From the NCBI GenBank assembly GCA_019638625.1, contig JAHBTK010000003.1, positions 124,001 through 188,000 of the forward strand: DNA of 64,000 nucleotides, in the 5' to 3' direction. Each line of letters begins with the position of its first letter. Positions within the stretch are counted from its first letter, which is position 1. This document shows positions 15,078 to 24,021 of this stretch, in pieces. The notes under the pieces were generated by a model. It saw only the letters and a list, made by a program, of their open reading frames with translations, made no database searches and was not told where the DNA came from. Source of the DNA: Chitinophagaceae bacterium. Its GTDB lineage: Bacteria > Bacteroidota > Bacteroidia > Chitinophagales > Chitinophagaceae. The translations under genes and the position numbers were made by a program.

Positions 15078-17240
15078 CTACATTTTTACCAACTTCAGTT
15101 CGTCAATAATATTTTGCGCTCCTCCCAGCTTTTCAATGCACCAAAGCACATACCGGATGTCCACACAAATGGTGCGGTTCAGGTTTTTATCGAAAGCCAG
15201 CTTATGGCTGAGCGCTTCGTAGTTGCCGTCAAAAGCCAACCCTATAAGATTGCCGTTGCCGTCAATAACGGGTGATCCGGAGTTGCCGCCGGTGATATCG
15301 TTGTTGGTGATGAAATTTATCACCAGGTCTTTGTGTCTGGCATCAGCATATTGTCCGAAGTCCTTCTTTTTTGCCAGTTCAATCAGTTTGGGCGGCAGGT
15401 CAAATTCGTAGTCACCGGGAATGTATTTTTCCAGTATGCCAGTCATTGTGGTAGCCACCTGGTATTTTACCGCTTCCCTGGGAGTATAACTGCTGATACT
15501 GCCATAGCTCACCCGCATGGTGAAGGTAGCATCGGGATACATTTTCTTTTGAGGGTCCATTTGCATGATCCCTTTCAGGTACAGCCGTCCAAGGTCGTTG
15601 TTCTTAAGAAGGAACTGCTGGTACAGCGGCTCGTATTTACCGGTATAACTCTTCAGGAAGCCACCGGCGTATGCATAAGCGGGATCATTTTGCAGGGTGG
15701 CCGCATCTGGTCTGGAGAGAAACGTGTTCCATTTGGTTTCATCCAGCAACATCGTGTTGCTGAATAAAGCGGCGGCCCATTTGTGATAGGTGGCCTCCTC
15801 GTTAAGATCGCCGTAGGCAGATTTGAGTTTCTCGTAGAAACCGATCGGGTGTTGGTTCCTGTCAATGTCTTTATAAAAAGCCCGGCATATCAATGCCATC
15901 GATAGCTGGTCGGATATTTTATCTTCCGACGCCAGGAATTTTTTCCGCGCGGCATCGGCTTCTTTCAGTCCCTGCTGCACTATTGCCGCATCCACACCCG
16001 ACTTAATCATATCATTTTCCAGCTTAACCAGGGTGGAGGCGAATTTTGCAAGCGGCGAACCGAGAACACCTTCATACAGGTAAGTTCTCTGCTTTGCATA
16101 GGGGCGCCAGGCATCATATACTTTAGGCCATTCGGTAAACAGGTTCTCAAATTCCGGTTTGCCTTTTGCCCATTGAATAAACCCGGATTCCTGCTGCTGT
16201 TTTTGCTCGTAGATTTTATACTTCAACAATTGTTTTGTTTCGCCATCATAAAACTTCCAGTAGTTGGCTACACTGGCATAGGCAGAAGCCAGTTTAAGCT
16301 TCACCGCGGGATCTTTTACCATTTCCCTGAACATGGCTTTCAGCCTGATGTCCCGCATCGCTACCAGTGAAGGATTCACGATATCGGTGGCCAGCTTAAT
16401 ACCGTAGGAGGTCTCATAGCGGTTGGTACTGCCGGGGTAACCGTAGATCATGGCATAATCGCCATCTTTAAATCCTTTAATTGAAACCGGGAGGAAATAC
16501 CTGGGCTTCATCGGGATATTATCTGCGGAATATGTGGCGGGGTTGCCATCCTTACCGCTGTATACCCGGAAGACAGCGAAATCGCCTGTGTGTCTCGGCC
16601 ATTCCCAGTTGTCGGCGTCGCCGCCGAATTTTCCCACGCTTTCCGGTGCTGTACCCACGAGTCGTATATCGTTGTACCGCTGGTATACAAAAACCAGGAA
16701 CTGGTTGCCTTTAAACAGGGCGCTTACTCTTGCTTCAATATTTTTGGAAGGGTCCGCATACTTACTGTTGATCGCTGCAATGATCTCTGCCTGTTTTTTA
16801 GAACGGCTGGCTACATCCAGTCCTTCCAGTTGCGGAAGTACTTCACCGGTAATATCTTCAATTTTCAGCAGGAATTGCACGGTCAGGTCCGGCGCCGGTA
16901 TCTCCTGTTGTTTGGTAAGTGCCCAGAAGCCGTCTTTCAGGTAGTTGTTTTGTATGCTGCTGGCGGTTGCTATAGCCGAATATCCGCAGTGATGATTGGT
17001 AAAAATCAGTCCCTGGTTACTTACAATTTCGCCGGTGCAACCATTTCCGAATATGATGATAGCGTCCTTGATGGAGGCTTTATTGATGTCGTATAGCTGG
17101 GCGGGCGTGAGCTTAAGTCCCTTTTTTACCATATCGGCATATACCTGTTTGCCGAGCAACATCGGCAGCCACATTCCTTCGTCAGCGATCGTTTGATAGC
17201 CTGAGGTTAACAGCAGAAGAGAAATGATCAGTTTCTTCAT
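15078..17240 (-). CDS. S46-family dipeptidyl-peptidase, DPP7-like
   Basis: The 720-residue protein starts at the ATG at 17238-17240, giving the signal peptide MKKLIISLLLLTSGYQTIA and mature start DEGMW, as in known DPP7/DPP11. An upstream in-frame ATG would hide the signal. The chymotrypsin-like triad is His84 (TNHHCGY), Asp220 (HTGDF) and Ser654 (GGNSGSP). The residue 18 positions after the serine, which is Gly in DPP7 (hydrophobic P1) and Arg in DPP11 (acidic P1), is Gly672 here (LAFDGN), so DPP7-like specificity is expected. It removes dipeptides from peptides in the periplasm, feeding peptide-based nutrition. It is monocistronic by appearance. Confidence 0.95.
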   Translation of the reverse strand: MKKLIISLLLLTSGYQTIADEGMWLPMLLGKQVYADMVKKGLKLTPAQLYDINKASIKDAIIIFGNGCTGEIVSNQGLIFTNHHCGYSAIATASSIQNNYLKDGFWALTKQQEIPAPDLTVQFLLKIEDITGEVLPQLEGLDVASRSKKQAEIIAAINSKYADPSKNIEARVSALFKGNQFLVFVYQRYNDIRLVGTAPESVGKFGGDADNWEWPRHTGDFAVFRVYSGKDGNPATYSADNIPMKPRYFLPVSIKGFKDGDYAMIYGYPGSTNRYETSYGIKLATDIVNPSLVAMRDIRLKAMFREMVKDPAVKLKLASAYASVANYWKFYDGETKQLLKYKIYEQKQQQESGFIQWAKGKPEFENLFTEWPKVYDAWRPYAKQRTYLYEGVLGSPLAKFASTLVKLENDMIKSGVDAAIVQQGLKEADAARKKFLASEDKISDQLSMALICRAFYKDIDRNQHPIGFYEKLKSAYGDLNEEATYHKWAAALFSNTMLLDETKWNTFLSRPDAATLQNDPAYAYAGGFLKSYTGKYEPLYQQFLLKNNDLGRLYLKGIMQMDPQKKMYPDATFTMRVSYGSISSYTPREAVKYQVATTMTGILEKYIPGDYEFDLPPKLIELAKKKDFGQYADARHKDLVINFITNNDITGGNSGSPVIDGNGNLIGLAFDGNYEALSHKLAFDKNLNRTICVDIRYVLWCIEKLGGAQNIIDELKLVKM

Positions 17241-17408
17241 AGTGTGATTTTTACCAAACAAACCTATGAAAAAACAGGTTTTTAAACTAATCGGTGTATC
17301 CAGGATCCTTGCTGCTCCCGGGTCAATAGTATGATTTGCCTCACCGGTGTCCCGGATTTTCACAGCCGCTCTGCGTTTTTCTGTGGTATCTGTGAGAAAA
17401 TCTTATGA

Positions 17409-18206
17409 TCATGAGAATTGTATTATTCCCGGCAGATGGAGCTGCAGTTGATCATAAGCCAGGTTAATGCCCGGCGGCAGTTCCTTACTGATATCGGCAT
17501 GCCTGCCCAGCTGATGACTGATATGGGTGAAATATGCTTGCGGTACTTCCAACTCGTTTACCATTTCAATAGCTTCACCTAAGGTAAAGTGTGAGATATG
17601 TTTTTCTTTTCGAAGCGCGTTGAGCACCAGTACGTCACTTCCCTTTATTTTGGCGCGGCTGTCTTCTTCAATCCTGTTCGCATCTGTTATGTAGGTAAAC
17701 CTGCCAAACCGGTAACCGAATACAGGCATATGCAGGTGCCAGACAAGGATGGGCTGAATCACCAGATCGCCGATGATAAAAGGCTTCGTAGTGATCGTGT
17801 TCAGGCGGATCTCCGGTGCGCCGGGGTATTTTTTCTCAGCAAAAGCATAGGAGAACTCCCGGATAATTATTTCGAAGGTCATTTCGCTGCCATAGATATC
17901 CATAGGTTGTTCCGAGAAATAATTAAACCCTCTTACGTCGTCCAGCCCCGCGATATGATCTTTGTGAGAATGTGTAAATAAGATGCCATCGAGTTTTTTG
18001 ATCCCCGTTCGCAGCATCTGTGCCCTGAAGTCGGGACCGGCATCCACTGCAACGGTAGTAGAGGCAGACTGTACCAGGATGCTCGACCGGAGCCGATTGT
18101 CCCTTTCATCGGGAGAAGTACATACCGGGCAGCTACAGGCAATCATGGGAACGCCGCTGCTGGTACCTGTTCCAAGAAATGTGACGGTAATGGGGGGGTA
18201 ACTCAC
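17409..18206 (-). CDS. Metallo-beta-lactamase-fold hydrolase, PhnP-like
   Basis: The 265-residue protein has the MBL-fold metal motif THSHKDH (His79, His81, Asp83, His84) and GTGTSSGVP near the N-terminus. A cysteine cluster CSCPVC (Cys24, Cys26, Cys29) matches the structural zinc site of PhnP-type cyclic phosphodiesterases. Later metal ligands lie in WHLHMPVFGYRFG and in YFTHISHQLGRH near the C-terminus. PhnP relatives cleave cyclic phosphate intermediates, but Bacteroidota members lack the phn operon and their substrate is unknown. It is followed upstream on the same strand by the small conserved gene at 18246, 39 bases away. Confidence 0.85.
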   Translation of the reverse strand: MSYPPITVTFLGTGTSSGVPMIACSCPVCTSPDERDNRLRSSILVQSASTTVAVDAGPDFRAQMLRTGIKKLDGILFTHSHKDHIAGLDDVRGFNYFSEQPMDIYGSEMTFEIIIREFSYAFAEKKYPGAPEIRLNTITTKPFIIGDLVIQPILVWHLHMPVFGYRFGRFTYITDANRIEEDSRAKIKGSDVLVLNALRKEKHISHFTLGEAIEMVNELEVPQAYFTHISHQLGRHADISKELPPGINLAYDQLQLHLPGIIQFS

Positions 18207-18245
18207 CTGCCAAAGCTATTCTAAAATAGGGAAATCAAAAAGGGC

Positions 18246-18515
18246 TTATTCGCCGGCAGGTTTGGACATTATTTCCTCATATAATTGCTGGGAATCATGC
18301 GTAAGGGCATCAAAGTTGATTTCCAGTACGGGCATCAGATCTACCAGGGTGTTAATGCGTCCTTCAAGGGTCAGGAATTTGTTGAGGACTACCACTTTCT
18401 TTTGCTGCAGTATGCAGTACCCACTTTGAAAGTTGCCTCTTTCATAACGGACCACATAACCCGATTCCCCCAGGATATCCTCTATCTTTTTTAAAGCCGG
18501 CTGATTATACTTCAT
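18246..18515 (-). CDS. Small conserved protein of Bacteroidota, function unknown
   Basis: The 89-residue protein MKYNQPALKKIEDILGESGY has no signal peptide or membrane segment. Its composition (a helix, then VVRYERGNFQSGYCILQQKKVVVLNKF and a helical end) recalls a short conserved hypothetical often found in this phylum. No catalytic motif is visible. It is placed just upstream of the MBL-fold hydrolase gene on the same strand and probably shares its transcript. Confidence 0.75.
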   Translation of the reverse strand: MKYNQPALKKIEDILGESGYVVRYERGNFQSGYCILQQKKVVVLNKFLTLEGRINTLVDLMPVLEINFDALTHDSQQLYEEIMSKPAGE

Positions 18516-18604
18516 CTCACGGCAAAATTACCAAATCCAGGCCGGCTTTAACCGTTTAGGTTTTCCACAGGTGTGGATAGTGTGGGATGGCCAATGGTAG
18601 GATT

Positions 18605-18712
18605 TGTTGATTGGTGATTTGGGAATTGCTGATTTTAGAAAGAAAACCAAATCATACTTCCCAAAATCCCCAAATCAGAAATCCTCCAATCAAAAATCAG
18701 CAATCACTATTT
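18605..18712. repeat. Intergenic repeat, family B, copy 1 (overlaps porX 3' end)
   Basis: This AT-rich stretch holds repeated words GATTTGGG, TTGATTGG and ATTGCTGATTTT in its left part (18605-18640) and their reverse complements CCCAAATC, CCAATCAA and AAAATCAGCAAT in its right part (18665-18708). A second copy of the same word set lies at 23855-23910. Inverted arms of this sort are typical of dispersed non-coding elements. Confidence 0.55.
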
Positions 18713-20263
18713 GTTCGTCATCCTGATCACCGGTACGATCATTTCTTCCAGGCTTACGCCTCCATGCTGGAAAGTGTTTTTATAATAATTCGAGTAATAA
18801 TTATAGTTGTTGGGGTAACACAGGTAGCCGTCTTCCCTGGCGAATATAAAAGAGGAATTAACATTCGGTACCGGTAGCCCTGCTTCCTTGGGGTCGCGGA
18901 AAGCCAGTACCTCTTTGGGTTCATAGTTCAGGTTTCGTCCATGCTTATACCGCAGGTTGGTGGTGGTTTGTTTGTCGCCCACCACTTTGCAGGGCGTCTT
19001 CACCCGCACGCTGCCATGGTCTGTTGCTATCACCAGTGTAAGCGGTTTATCAGCAATTTTTTTGAGCGCTTGGTGCAGGGGAGAATGCTCAAACCAGCTT
19101 GCGGTCAGGCTACGGTAGCTTGATTCATCGCTCGCCAGCTCTTTCAAAACTTCCATTTCGGTACGGGCATGACTGAGCATATCCACAAAGTTATATACGA
19201 TCACATTCAGGTCGTTTTGCAGCAGGTTATGGATATTGTCTACAAGTTTTTGCCCATCCTGGTGATTCAGCACTTTGGTATAAGAATGTTTAATATCTGT
19301 TTTTAAAACTCTTTTTAACTGCGCTTTCAAAAAATCCGCTTCAAAAAGATTCTTGCCACCTTCTTCATCGTCATTTTTCCATTGCTGGGGAAAGCTTTTC
19401 TCAATTTCTGCAGGCATCATCCCGGCAAATATGGCGTTCCTTGCATATTGGGTGGCGGTAGGTAAAATTGTGTAAAAAGTCTCTTCTTCCTGTATCCGGA
19501 AACTTTCAGAAAATATGGGTTGGATAGCTTTCCACTGATCATACCGCAGGTTGTCGATCAGGATTACGAATAATGGTTTGCCTTTTTCCAGGTGTGGTAA
19601 TATTTTGTAGCGGAAGAGCGTAGGGCTCATGATAGGTGCATCCGTACTTTTAGGATTGACCCAGGAAGCATAATTTTTGCTGATAAATTTAAAAAACTCT
19701 GTATTGGCTTCGTTTTTTTGTGTCTGGAATACTTCCTGCATCTCGGGGCTGTCGCTTTTTTCCATCTCCAGTTCCCAATACACCAGCTTTTTGTATAGCT
19801 CCATCCATTCGTTGTAATCCGGGTTGCTGTTGAGCGCCATGAACAGGTTGCGAAACTCCTGCTGATAGGTGCTGGTGGTTTTTTCGGCAACGAGGCGGCG
19901 GTTTTCAATTATTTTTTTTAAGCTGAGCAATACCTGATTGGGGTTTACGGGCTTTATCAGGTAGTCGCTTATCTGCGACCCGATGGCCTCGTTCATCAGG
20001 TTTTCCGTTTCATTTTTGGTGATCAGCACCACCGGCAATTGCTGGTTGATCTCTTTTATTTTGGCAAGGGTTTCCAGCCCGGTAATCCCCGGCATGGTCT
20101 CATCCAGCAGCACCACATCTATAATGTTTTCTTTCACATAGTCCAGCGCATCATAGCCGTTGGTGAGGGTATGCACATCATATCCTTTGTTTTCAAGAAA
20201 AAGCTTTTGCGACTGGAGACTTTCTATTTCATCATCTACCCATAAAATTTTTGCCTGAGACAT
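18707..20263 (-). CDS. porX: PorX-type response regulator with PglZ-like effector domain
   Basis: The 518-residue protein has a receiver domain at 1-120 with acidic residues Asp10-Asp11-Glu12 and phospho-acceptor Asp54 (VVLLDETMPG). It is joined by a helical middle to a PglZ/alkaline-phosphatase-like domain from about residue 220 (FVILIDNLRYDQWKAI, NFVDMLSHARTEM, ATDHGSVRV). This architecture and length define PorX, which with the PorY kinase controls the type IX secretion system in Porphyromonas and Flavobacterium. The PglZ domain of PorX cleaves oligonucleotides in published work. porY is not in the window. A -7-like box for the divergent HD gene lies in the 98 bases upstream. Confidence 0.95.
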   Translation of the reverse strand: MSQAKILWVDDEIESLQSQKLFLENKGYDVHTLTNGYDALDYVKENIIDVVLLDETMPGITGLETLAKIKEINQQLPVVLITKNETENLMNEAIGSQISDYLIKPVNPNQVLLSLKKIIENRRLVAEKTTSTYQQEFRNLFMALNSNPDYNEWMELYKKLVYWELEMEKSDSPEMQEVFQTQKNEANTEFFKFISKNYASWVNPKSTDAPIMSPTLFRYKILPHLEKGKPLFVILIDNLRYDQWKAIQPIFSESFRIQEEETFYTILPTATQYARNAIFAGMMPAEIEKSFPQQWKNDDEEGGKNLFEADFLKAQLKRVLKTDIKHSYTKVLNHQDGQKLVDNIHNLLQNDLNVIVYNFVDMLSHARTEMEVLKELASDESSYRSLTASWFEHSPLHQALKKIADKPLTLVIATDHGSVRVKTPCKVVGDKQTTTNLRYKHGRNLNYEPKEVLAFRDPKEAGLPVPNVNSSFIFAREDGYLCYPNNYNYYSNYYKNTFQHGGVSLEEMIVPVIRMTNK

Positions 20264-20319
20264 TGGAGTTTTATTTAATAGTTTAATGTTTCAAATGTAC
20301 TTATTCATTTTCCCCTTTT

Positions 20320-20327
20320 TACCTTTG
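20320..20327 (+). promoter_or_regulatory. Probable -7 box of the HD hydrolase-lpxD operon
   Basis: TACCTTTG matches the Bacteroidota -7 consensus TAnnTTTG and lies 35 bases before the ATG at 20362. A matching -33 TTTG is not clear, so this is tentative. Confidence 0.4.
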
Positions 20328-20361
20328 CAGGGGTTTATCCGGCAGTTTTTAACATTTTAGC

Positions 20362-21564
20362 ATGGCGTTCAAAAAAATAATCAACGATCCGGTATATGGT
20401 TTTATTACCATCCACCACCCGTTAATCTTCGAACTGATATCGCATCCCTGGTACCAGCGGCTCCGCAGGATCAAGCAGATGGCTTTGGCGCACCTGGTGT
20501 ATCCCGGAGCGGTGCACACCAGGCTGCATCACTCATTGGGCGCTTATCACCTGATGTGTAATGCGCTGCACGAGCTGAAGGAAAAAGGAGCAGAAATTAC
20601 GGAAAACGAAGATTTGGGCGCTAAAATAGCGATCCTGCTGCACGATATCGGGCACGGACCGTTTTCGCATGCCCTGGAAAGTGTGATATCTGTGGATGTG
20701 CATCATGAACAATTGTCACTGCTGCTGATGGAAGAGTTGAACAGGCAGTTTGATGGTCAGTTGACCACCGCAATCGACATCTTTACCGGCAGGTATCCCA
20801 AAAAATTTCTTCATCAACTGGTAAGCGGTCAATTGGATGTGGACCGGATGGATTACCTGAACCGGGACAGTTTTTTTACCGGTGTGAATGAGGGCGTAAT
20901 CGGTTATGACAGAATTATAAAAATGTTAACAGTGCACAACGGGGAACTGGTGGTAGAGGAAAAGGCCATATACTCCATAGAAAAGTTTCTGATCGCCCGC
21001 AGGCTGATGTACTGGCAGGTGTACCTGCATAAGACCGTATTATGTGCAGAGGTGATGCTTGTTAAAATTTTGCAAAGAGCCAGGGAGCTTACGCTTGAAG
21101 ATCCCGCTTCCATGCCGGATGGAATAATAAAAGACTTTTTATCGGGCAGATATACCAGTGTGGTAAACAATCTTTCCGAATTTTGTGCATTAGATGATAC
21201 AGATATTGCTTTCTCAATAAAACAGTGGCGTCATCACAAAGACAGGGTATTGGCGTTGCTTTGCGAGGGGATCACAGACAGACGCTTACTGAAACTGCGC
21301 CTGCAGAATCAGCCGATTGCTGAAGCGGAACTGGAGGACAGGCTGCACGAGATAATGGGCAGGTTGTCACTTTCGGCTCCGGAAGCCGCTTACCTTGTGT
21401 TTACCGGGGAAGCCGTGAACAGGACGTACAACCCGAATAATGAAAAGATCAATATCCTTTTTAAGGATGGGGAGGTGCGGGATATTTCGGAGGTGGACAA
21501 TGCTTTGATCCAACATAACCTGTATGGCCCTGTAAAAAAATTCTACATTTGCTATTACAAATGA
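20362..21564 (+). CDS. HD-domain phosphohydrolase, SAMHD1/dGTPase-like
   Basis: The 400-residue protein has the HD metal-binding set His56 (TRLHHSLGAYH), His94-Asp95 (LLHDIGHGPFSH) and a later Asp in DVDRMDYLNRD. This pattern, and the opening KKIINDPVYGFI, match the HD family that includes SAMHD1 and deoxynucleotide triphosphohydrolases. A role in controlling dNTP pools or signalling nucleotides is likely but the substrate is not known. Its stop overlaps the first possible ATG of lpxD, and this HD-lpxD order is a common linkage in the phylum. Confidence 0.9.
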   Translation: MAFKKIINDPVYGFITIHHPLIFELISHPWYQRLRRIKQMALAHLVYPGAVHTRLHHSLGAYHLMCNALHELKEKGAEITENEDLGAKIAILLHDIGHGPFSHALESVISVDVHHEQLSLLLMEELNRQFDGQLTTAIDIFTGRYPKKFLHQLVSGQLDVDRMDYLNRDSFFTGVNEGVIGYDRIIKMLTVHNGELVVEEKAIYSIEKFLIARRLMYWQVYLHKTVLCAEVMLVKILQRARELTLEDPASMPDGIIKDFLSGRYTSVVNNLSEFCALDDTDIAFSIKQWRHHKDRVLALLCEGITDRRLLKLRLQNQPIAEAELEDRLHEIMGRLSLSAPEAAYLVFTGEAVNRTYNPNNEKINILFKDGEVRDISEVDNALIQHNLYGPVKKFYICYYK

Positions 21565-21569
21565 TCTTT

Positions 21570-22616
21570 ATGACGTTTACAGCCTCTCAAATAGCCTTAC
21601 TGATCAGCGCAAGAATTGAAGGAGACCCTGAAGCCGCAGTAGGTTCTTTCAATAAGATCGAATATGCCAAAGAAGGAGAACTTGCCTTCCTGGCTAATCC
21701 CAAATATGAGGACTACCTGTATTCTACCGGAGCGTCTGTTATCATTGTCAATGAAAAACTGGAATTGAAGCAGCCTGTGAGGGGTACCCTGCTAAGGGTG
21801 CCGGACGCTTATTTGGCCTTTGCCACCCTGCTCACAAAGTACCAGGAGATCATGAGTAAACAACTGACCGGTATTCAGCAGCCTTCCTACATTGCATCGT
21901 CGGCAAAAACAGGTGAGCATGTATATGTAGGCGCTTTTGCGTATGTAGGAGAAAATGTGGTTATAGAAAACAATGCGAAAGTGTATCCCAATGCCTATAT
22001 AGGAAATAATGTAACGATCGGTGAAAATACCATTATCCACCCCTCTGTAAGCATCTATCACAATTGCGTAGTGGGCAAAAATGTGATCATTCATGCCGGT
22101 ACGGTCATCGGCGGAGATGGGTTTGGCTTCGCCCCCCAGGAAGACGGCAGCTTTGCCAAAGTACCGCAGATCGGGAATGTGATTATTGAAGATAATGTGG
22201 AAATAGGCTCCAACGCTACCATTGACCGGGCAACGATTGGTTCCACCGTCATAAAGTCCGGGGCCAAACTGGATAATCTTATACAGGTTGCCCACAATGT
22301 GGAAGTAGGTAATAATACGGTAATAGCGGCACAGGCGGGAGTGAGCGGGAGTACCAAACTGGGCAGGAACGTGATGATTGGAGGACAGGCAGGCATTGTA
22401 GGTCACCTGGTGATAGCAGACGGTACTAAAATCAACGCGCAAAGCGGCGTAAGTAAATCCATCAAACAACCCAATTCGGCTGTTACCGGATCTCCTGCAC
22501 ACGATTATACCAGCGCACTGAGAAGCCAGGCGCTCTCCCGGAAATTGCCGGAACTGGAAAAAAGGATAAAGGAACTGGAAGCATTTATCAGGCAGTTGAT
22601 AGCGGAAAGGGTATAA
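21570..22616 (+). CDS. lpxD: UDP-3-O-acylglucosamine N-acyltransferase
   Basis: LpxD adds the second (N-linked) acyl chain in lipid A synthesis. From the ATG at 21570 the 348-residue protein opens MTFTASQIALLISARIEGD, the usual LpxD start; an ATG at 21561 overlaps the HD gene stop and is the alternative. After the N-terminal uridine-binding domain comes a left-handed beta-helix of hexapeptide repeats (about 100-310). It holds the catalytic histidine in QVAHNVEVG and the conserved GGDGFGFAP. A C-terminal helix (ELEKRIKELEAFIRQL) may trimerise or bind acyl carrier protein. Translation is probably coupled to the HD gene. Confidence 0.96.
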   Translation: MTFTASQIALLISARIEGDPEAAVGSFNKIEYAKEGELAFLANPKYEDYLYSTGASVIIVNEKLELKQPVRGTLLRVPDAYLAFATLLTKYQEIMSKQLTGIQQPSYIASSAKTGEHVYVGAFAYVGENVVIENNAKVYPNAYIGNNVTIGENTIIHPSVSIYHNCVVGKNVIIHAGTVIGGDGFGFAPQEDGSFAKVPQIGNVIIEDNVEIGSNATIDRATIGSTVIKSGAKLDNLIQVAHNVEVGNNTVIAAQAGVSGSTKLGRNVMIGGQAGIVGHLVIADGTKINAQSGVSKSIKQPNSAVTGSPAHDYTSALRSQALSRKLPELEKRIKELEAFIRQLIAERV

Positions 22617-22667
22617 AAGACTAAAAACCTGGTCGTTAGCGAAAACATCAAAACAGCTATATACTAT

Positions 22668-23105
22668 ATGAGAAAAGTAATCCTGCTCTGCGTTTTGTTG
22701 ACAACGTTCTGCACAGCAAATGCCCAGCAAAAAACAGCCGAGGAGAACATTAAGGAACTGCTTCGTTTGACAGGGTCCGGAGAAATCGGGGTACAGATGA
22801 TAACACAGATGGTAACCAGCTATAAGGAACAAATGCCGGATGTGCCGGCGGAGTTTTGGGACGGGTTTATGAAAGAGGTGAATCCCGATGACCTGGTAAA
22901 TCTTGTTGTGCCGGTGTATGCTAAATACTATACTGAAAAGGATGTACTGGAGTTGATAGCTTTTTATAAATCTCCGTTGGGTCAAAAACTAACCCGGTCG
23001 CTTCCTTTTATAATGGCGGACTCTTACAAAGCAGGCGAGGAATGGGGGCGAAAGCTGGGAGAAAATGTGCTGAAAAAGCTGAAAGAAAAAGGGCATATGC
23101 AGTAA
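22668..23105 (+). CDS. DUF2059 family exported protein
   Basis: The 145-residue protein has a signal peptide (MRKVILLCVLLTTFCTANAQ) and a helical DUF2059 domain, recognised by YYTEKDVLELIAFYKSPLGQKL. The function of DUF2059 proteins is unknown; the helical hairpin suggests a protein-binding periplasmic role. It starts 51 bases after lpxD and may belong to the same transcript. A stem-loop at 23126-23158 follows. Confidence 0.85.
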   Translation: MRKVILLCVLLTTFCTANAQQKTAEENIKELLRLTGSGEIGVQMITQMVTSYKEQMPDVPAEFWDGFMKEVNPDDLVNLVVPVYAKYYTEKDVLELIAFYKSPLGQKLTRSLPFIMADSYKAGEEWGRKLGENVLKKLKEKGHMQ

Positions 23106-23125
23106 TCCTATTGTATTATATTGAG

Positions 23126-23158
23126 ATATGGCTGCATCCCAGACAGGTGCAGCCATAT
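23126..23158. terminator. Stem-loop between convergent genes
   Basis: ATATGGCTGCA (23126-23136) and TGCAGCCATAT (23148-23158) form a perfect 11-bp stem between the stops of the DUF2059 gene and the convergent barrel gene. There is no long T-run, so it is a probable transcript-end structure, not a classic intrinsic terminator. Confidence 0.55.
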
Positions 23159-23177
23159 TAGTTGGGGGAAGCAATGA

Positions 23178-23759
23178 TCAAAAATTAAAGGCGGCGTTTA
23201 CACCAAACATAGATGGTTTATAATCCTTTAATCCCTTCATATAGGAAAGGCGTACTTCTATGTTTTTTTGATGGGAACCTACGGCGAAACGAATACCCGC
23301 ATTGGCAGCAGGACCAAATCCCCTGGAGTAGAGCTTTCCCGAATCTGCAATCTCTATCCCGGTGCCATGATATCCGAAGCCGCCGCCGACAAAATAACCA
23401 AAACGCTGCTCTGACTCTTTGGAAGAGCCGGCGCCTCCGTTGAGATTGACCATTAACGGCGCCTGGAATAGCCCCAGCAGCGAATTCTCCTCGTATGAGT
23501 CGCCGCGGGAGTTAAAGCTGGCGCTGTAGGTGCCGGTAAACCCGAGAGTAAGTGGTACTCCCGCTGACACCGAAAAGGATTCGTTCTCCACGAAAGTTAC
23601 CTGCGGATAATAATGGATCGTAAAGAAAACTTTTGGATCAATTGAGGATCCGGCCGGAGAGGACACATTGAAACCAACGCCTGCTCCATGCATAAAAGTT
23701 TGTGATGAAAGTGTTCCAATAGTCATTAAAAAAGAAAACAAGGCAATGATTTTTTTCAT
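23178..23759 (-). CDS. Outer-membrane beta-barrel protein, small
   Basis: The 193-residue product from the ATG at 23757-23759 has a signal peptide (MKKIIALFSFLMTIGTLSSQ) and alternating aromatic/hydrophobic strands ending in VNAAFNF, the terminal Phe being typical of outer-membrane barrels. Gly-rich turns (YFVGGGFGYHGTG) fit an eight-stranded barrel of the OmpA/OmpW type. No ligand can be inferred. It is convergent with the DUF2059 gene. Confidence 0.75.
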   Translation of the reverse strand: MKKIIALFSFLMTIGTLSSQTFMHGAGVGFNVSSPAGSSIDPKVFFTIHYYPQVTFVENESFSVSAGVPLTLGFTGTYSASFNSRGDSYEENSLLGLFQAPLMVNLNGGAGSSKESEQRFGYFVGGGFGYHGTGIEIADSGKLYSRGFGPAANAGIRFAVGSHQKNIEVRLSYMKGLKDYKPSMFGVNAAFNF

Positions 23760-23854
23760 GAGCAATGATTTAGGTGTTTGTATACTAACTCTTTTTTTCC
23801 GGAAAAAGTATCCGGATCGTTCTGTAAATACGGCAATAGGGCCCGGGTTGTTTT

Positions 23855-23910
23855 GATGGCTGATTTTTGATTTGGACTTCTTAATAAATCAGCCATCTCC
23901 AAATCTCACA
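23855..23910. repeat. Intergenic repeat, family B, copy 2
   Basis: GATGGCTGATTT (23855-23866) and AAATCAGCCATC (23886-23897) are perfect 12-base inverted arms. GATTTGGA (23869-23876) and TCCAAATC (23898-23905) form a second, interleaved pair, so only one stem can form at a time or a pseudoknot results. The same word set occurs at 18605-18712. Confidence 0.6.
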
Positions 23911-23970
23911 ATCAATAATCCCATTCTTTTCCGGCTTTTTGGATGACTATAAACATATTACACCTGAACT

Positions 23971-23990
23971 ACGTCAGGAGACTGGCGCGG
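23971..23990 (-). repeat. Dispersed intergenic repeat, family A, short copy 3
   Basis: The plus strand reads ACGTCAGGAGACTGGCGCGG, whose complement matches the GCGCxxGTCTCCxGA core of copies 1 and 2. It lies about 30 bases upstream of the Dps gene, in its promoter region. Confidence 0.4.
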
Positions 23991-24021
23991 AATTTGTCTT
24001 ATTTTGCTAAAAACTATTATT

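Noticed and set aside
18707..20263. PglZ domain as a sign of a BREX phage-defence system
   Set aside because: The receiver-PglZ fusion of 518 residues is the PorX architecture and no other BREX gene is present.
20362..21564. HD hydrolase as an anti-phage dGTPase
   Set aside because: It overlaps lpxD in a housekeeping pair and has no defence genes nearby.
21792..22985. 397-codon minus-strand frame opposite lpxD
   Set aside because: Shadow of lpxD and the DUF2059 gene; the sequence is Cys/His/Tyr-rich in the way of antisense frames and matches no family.
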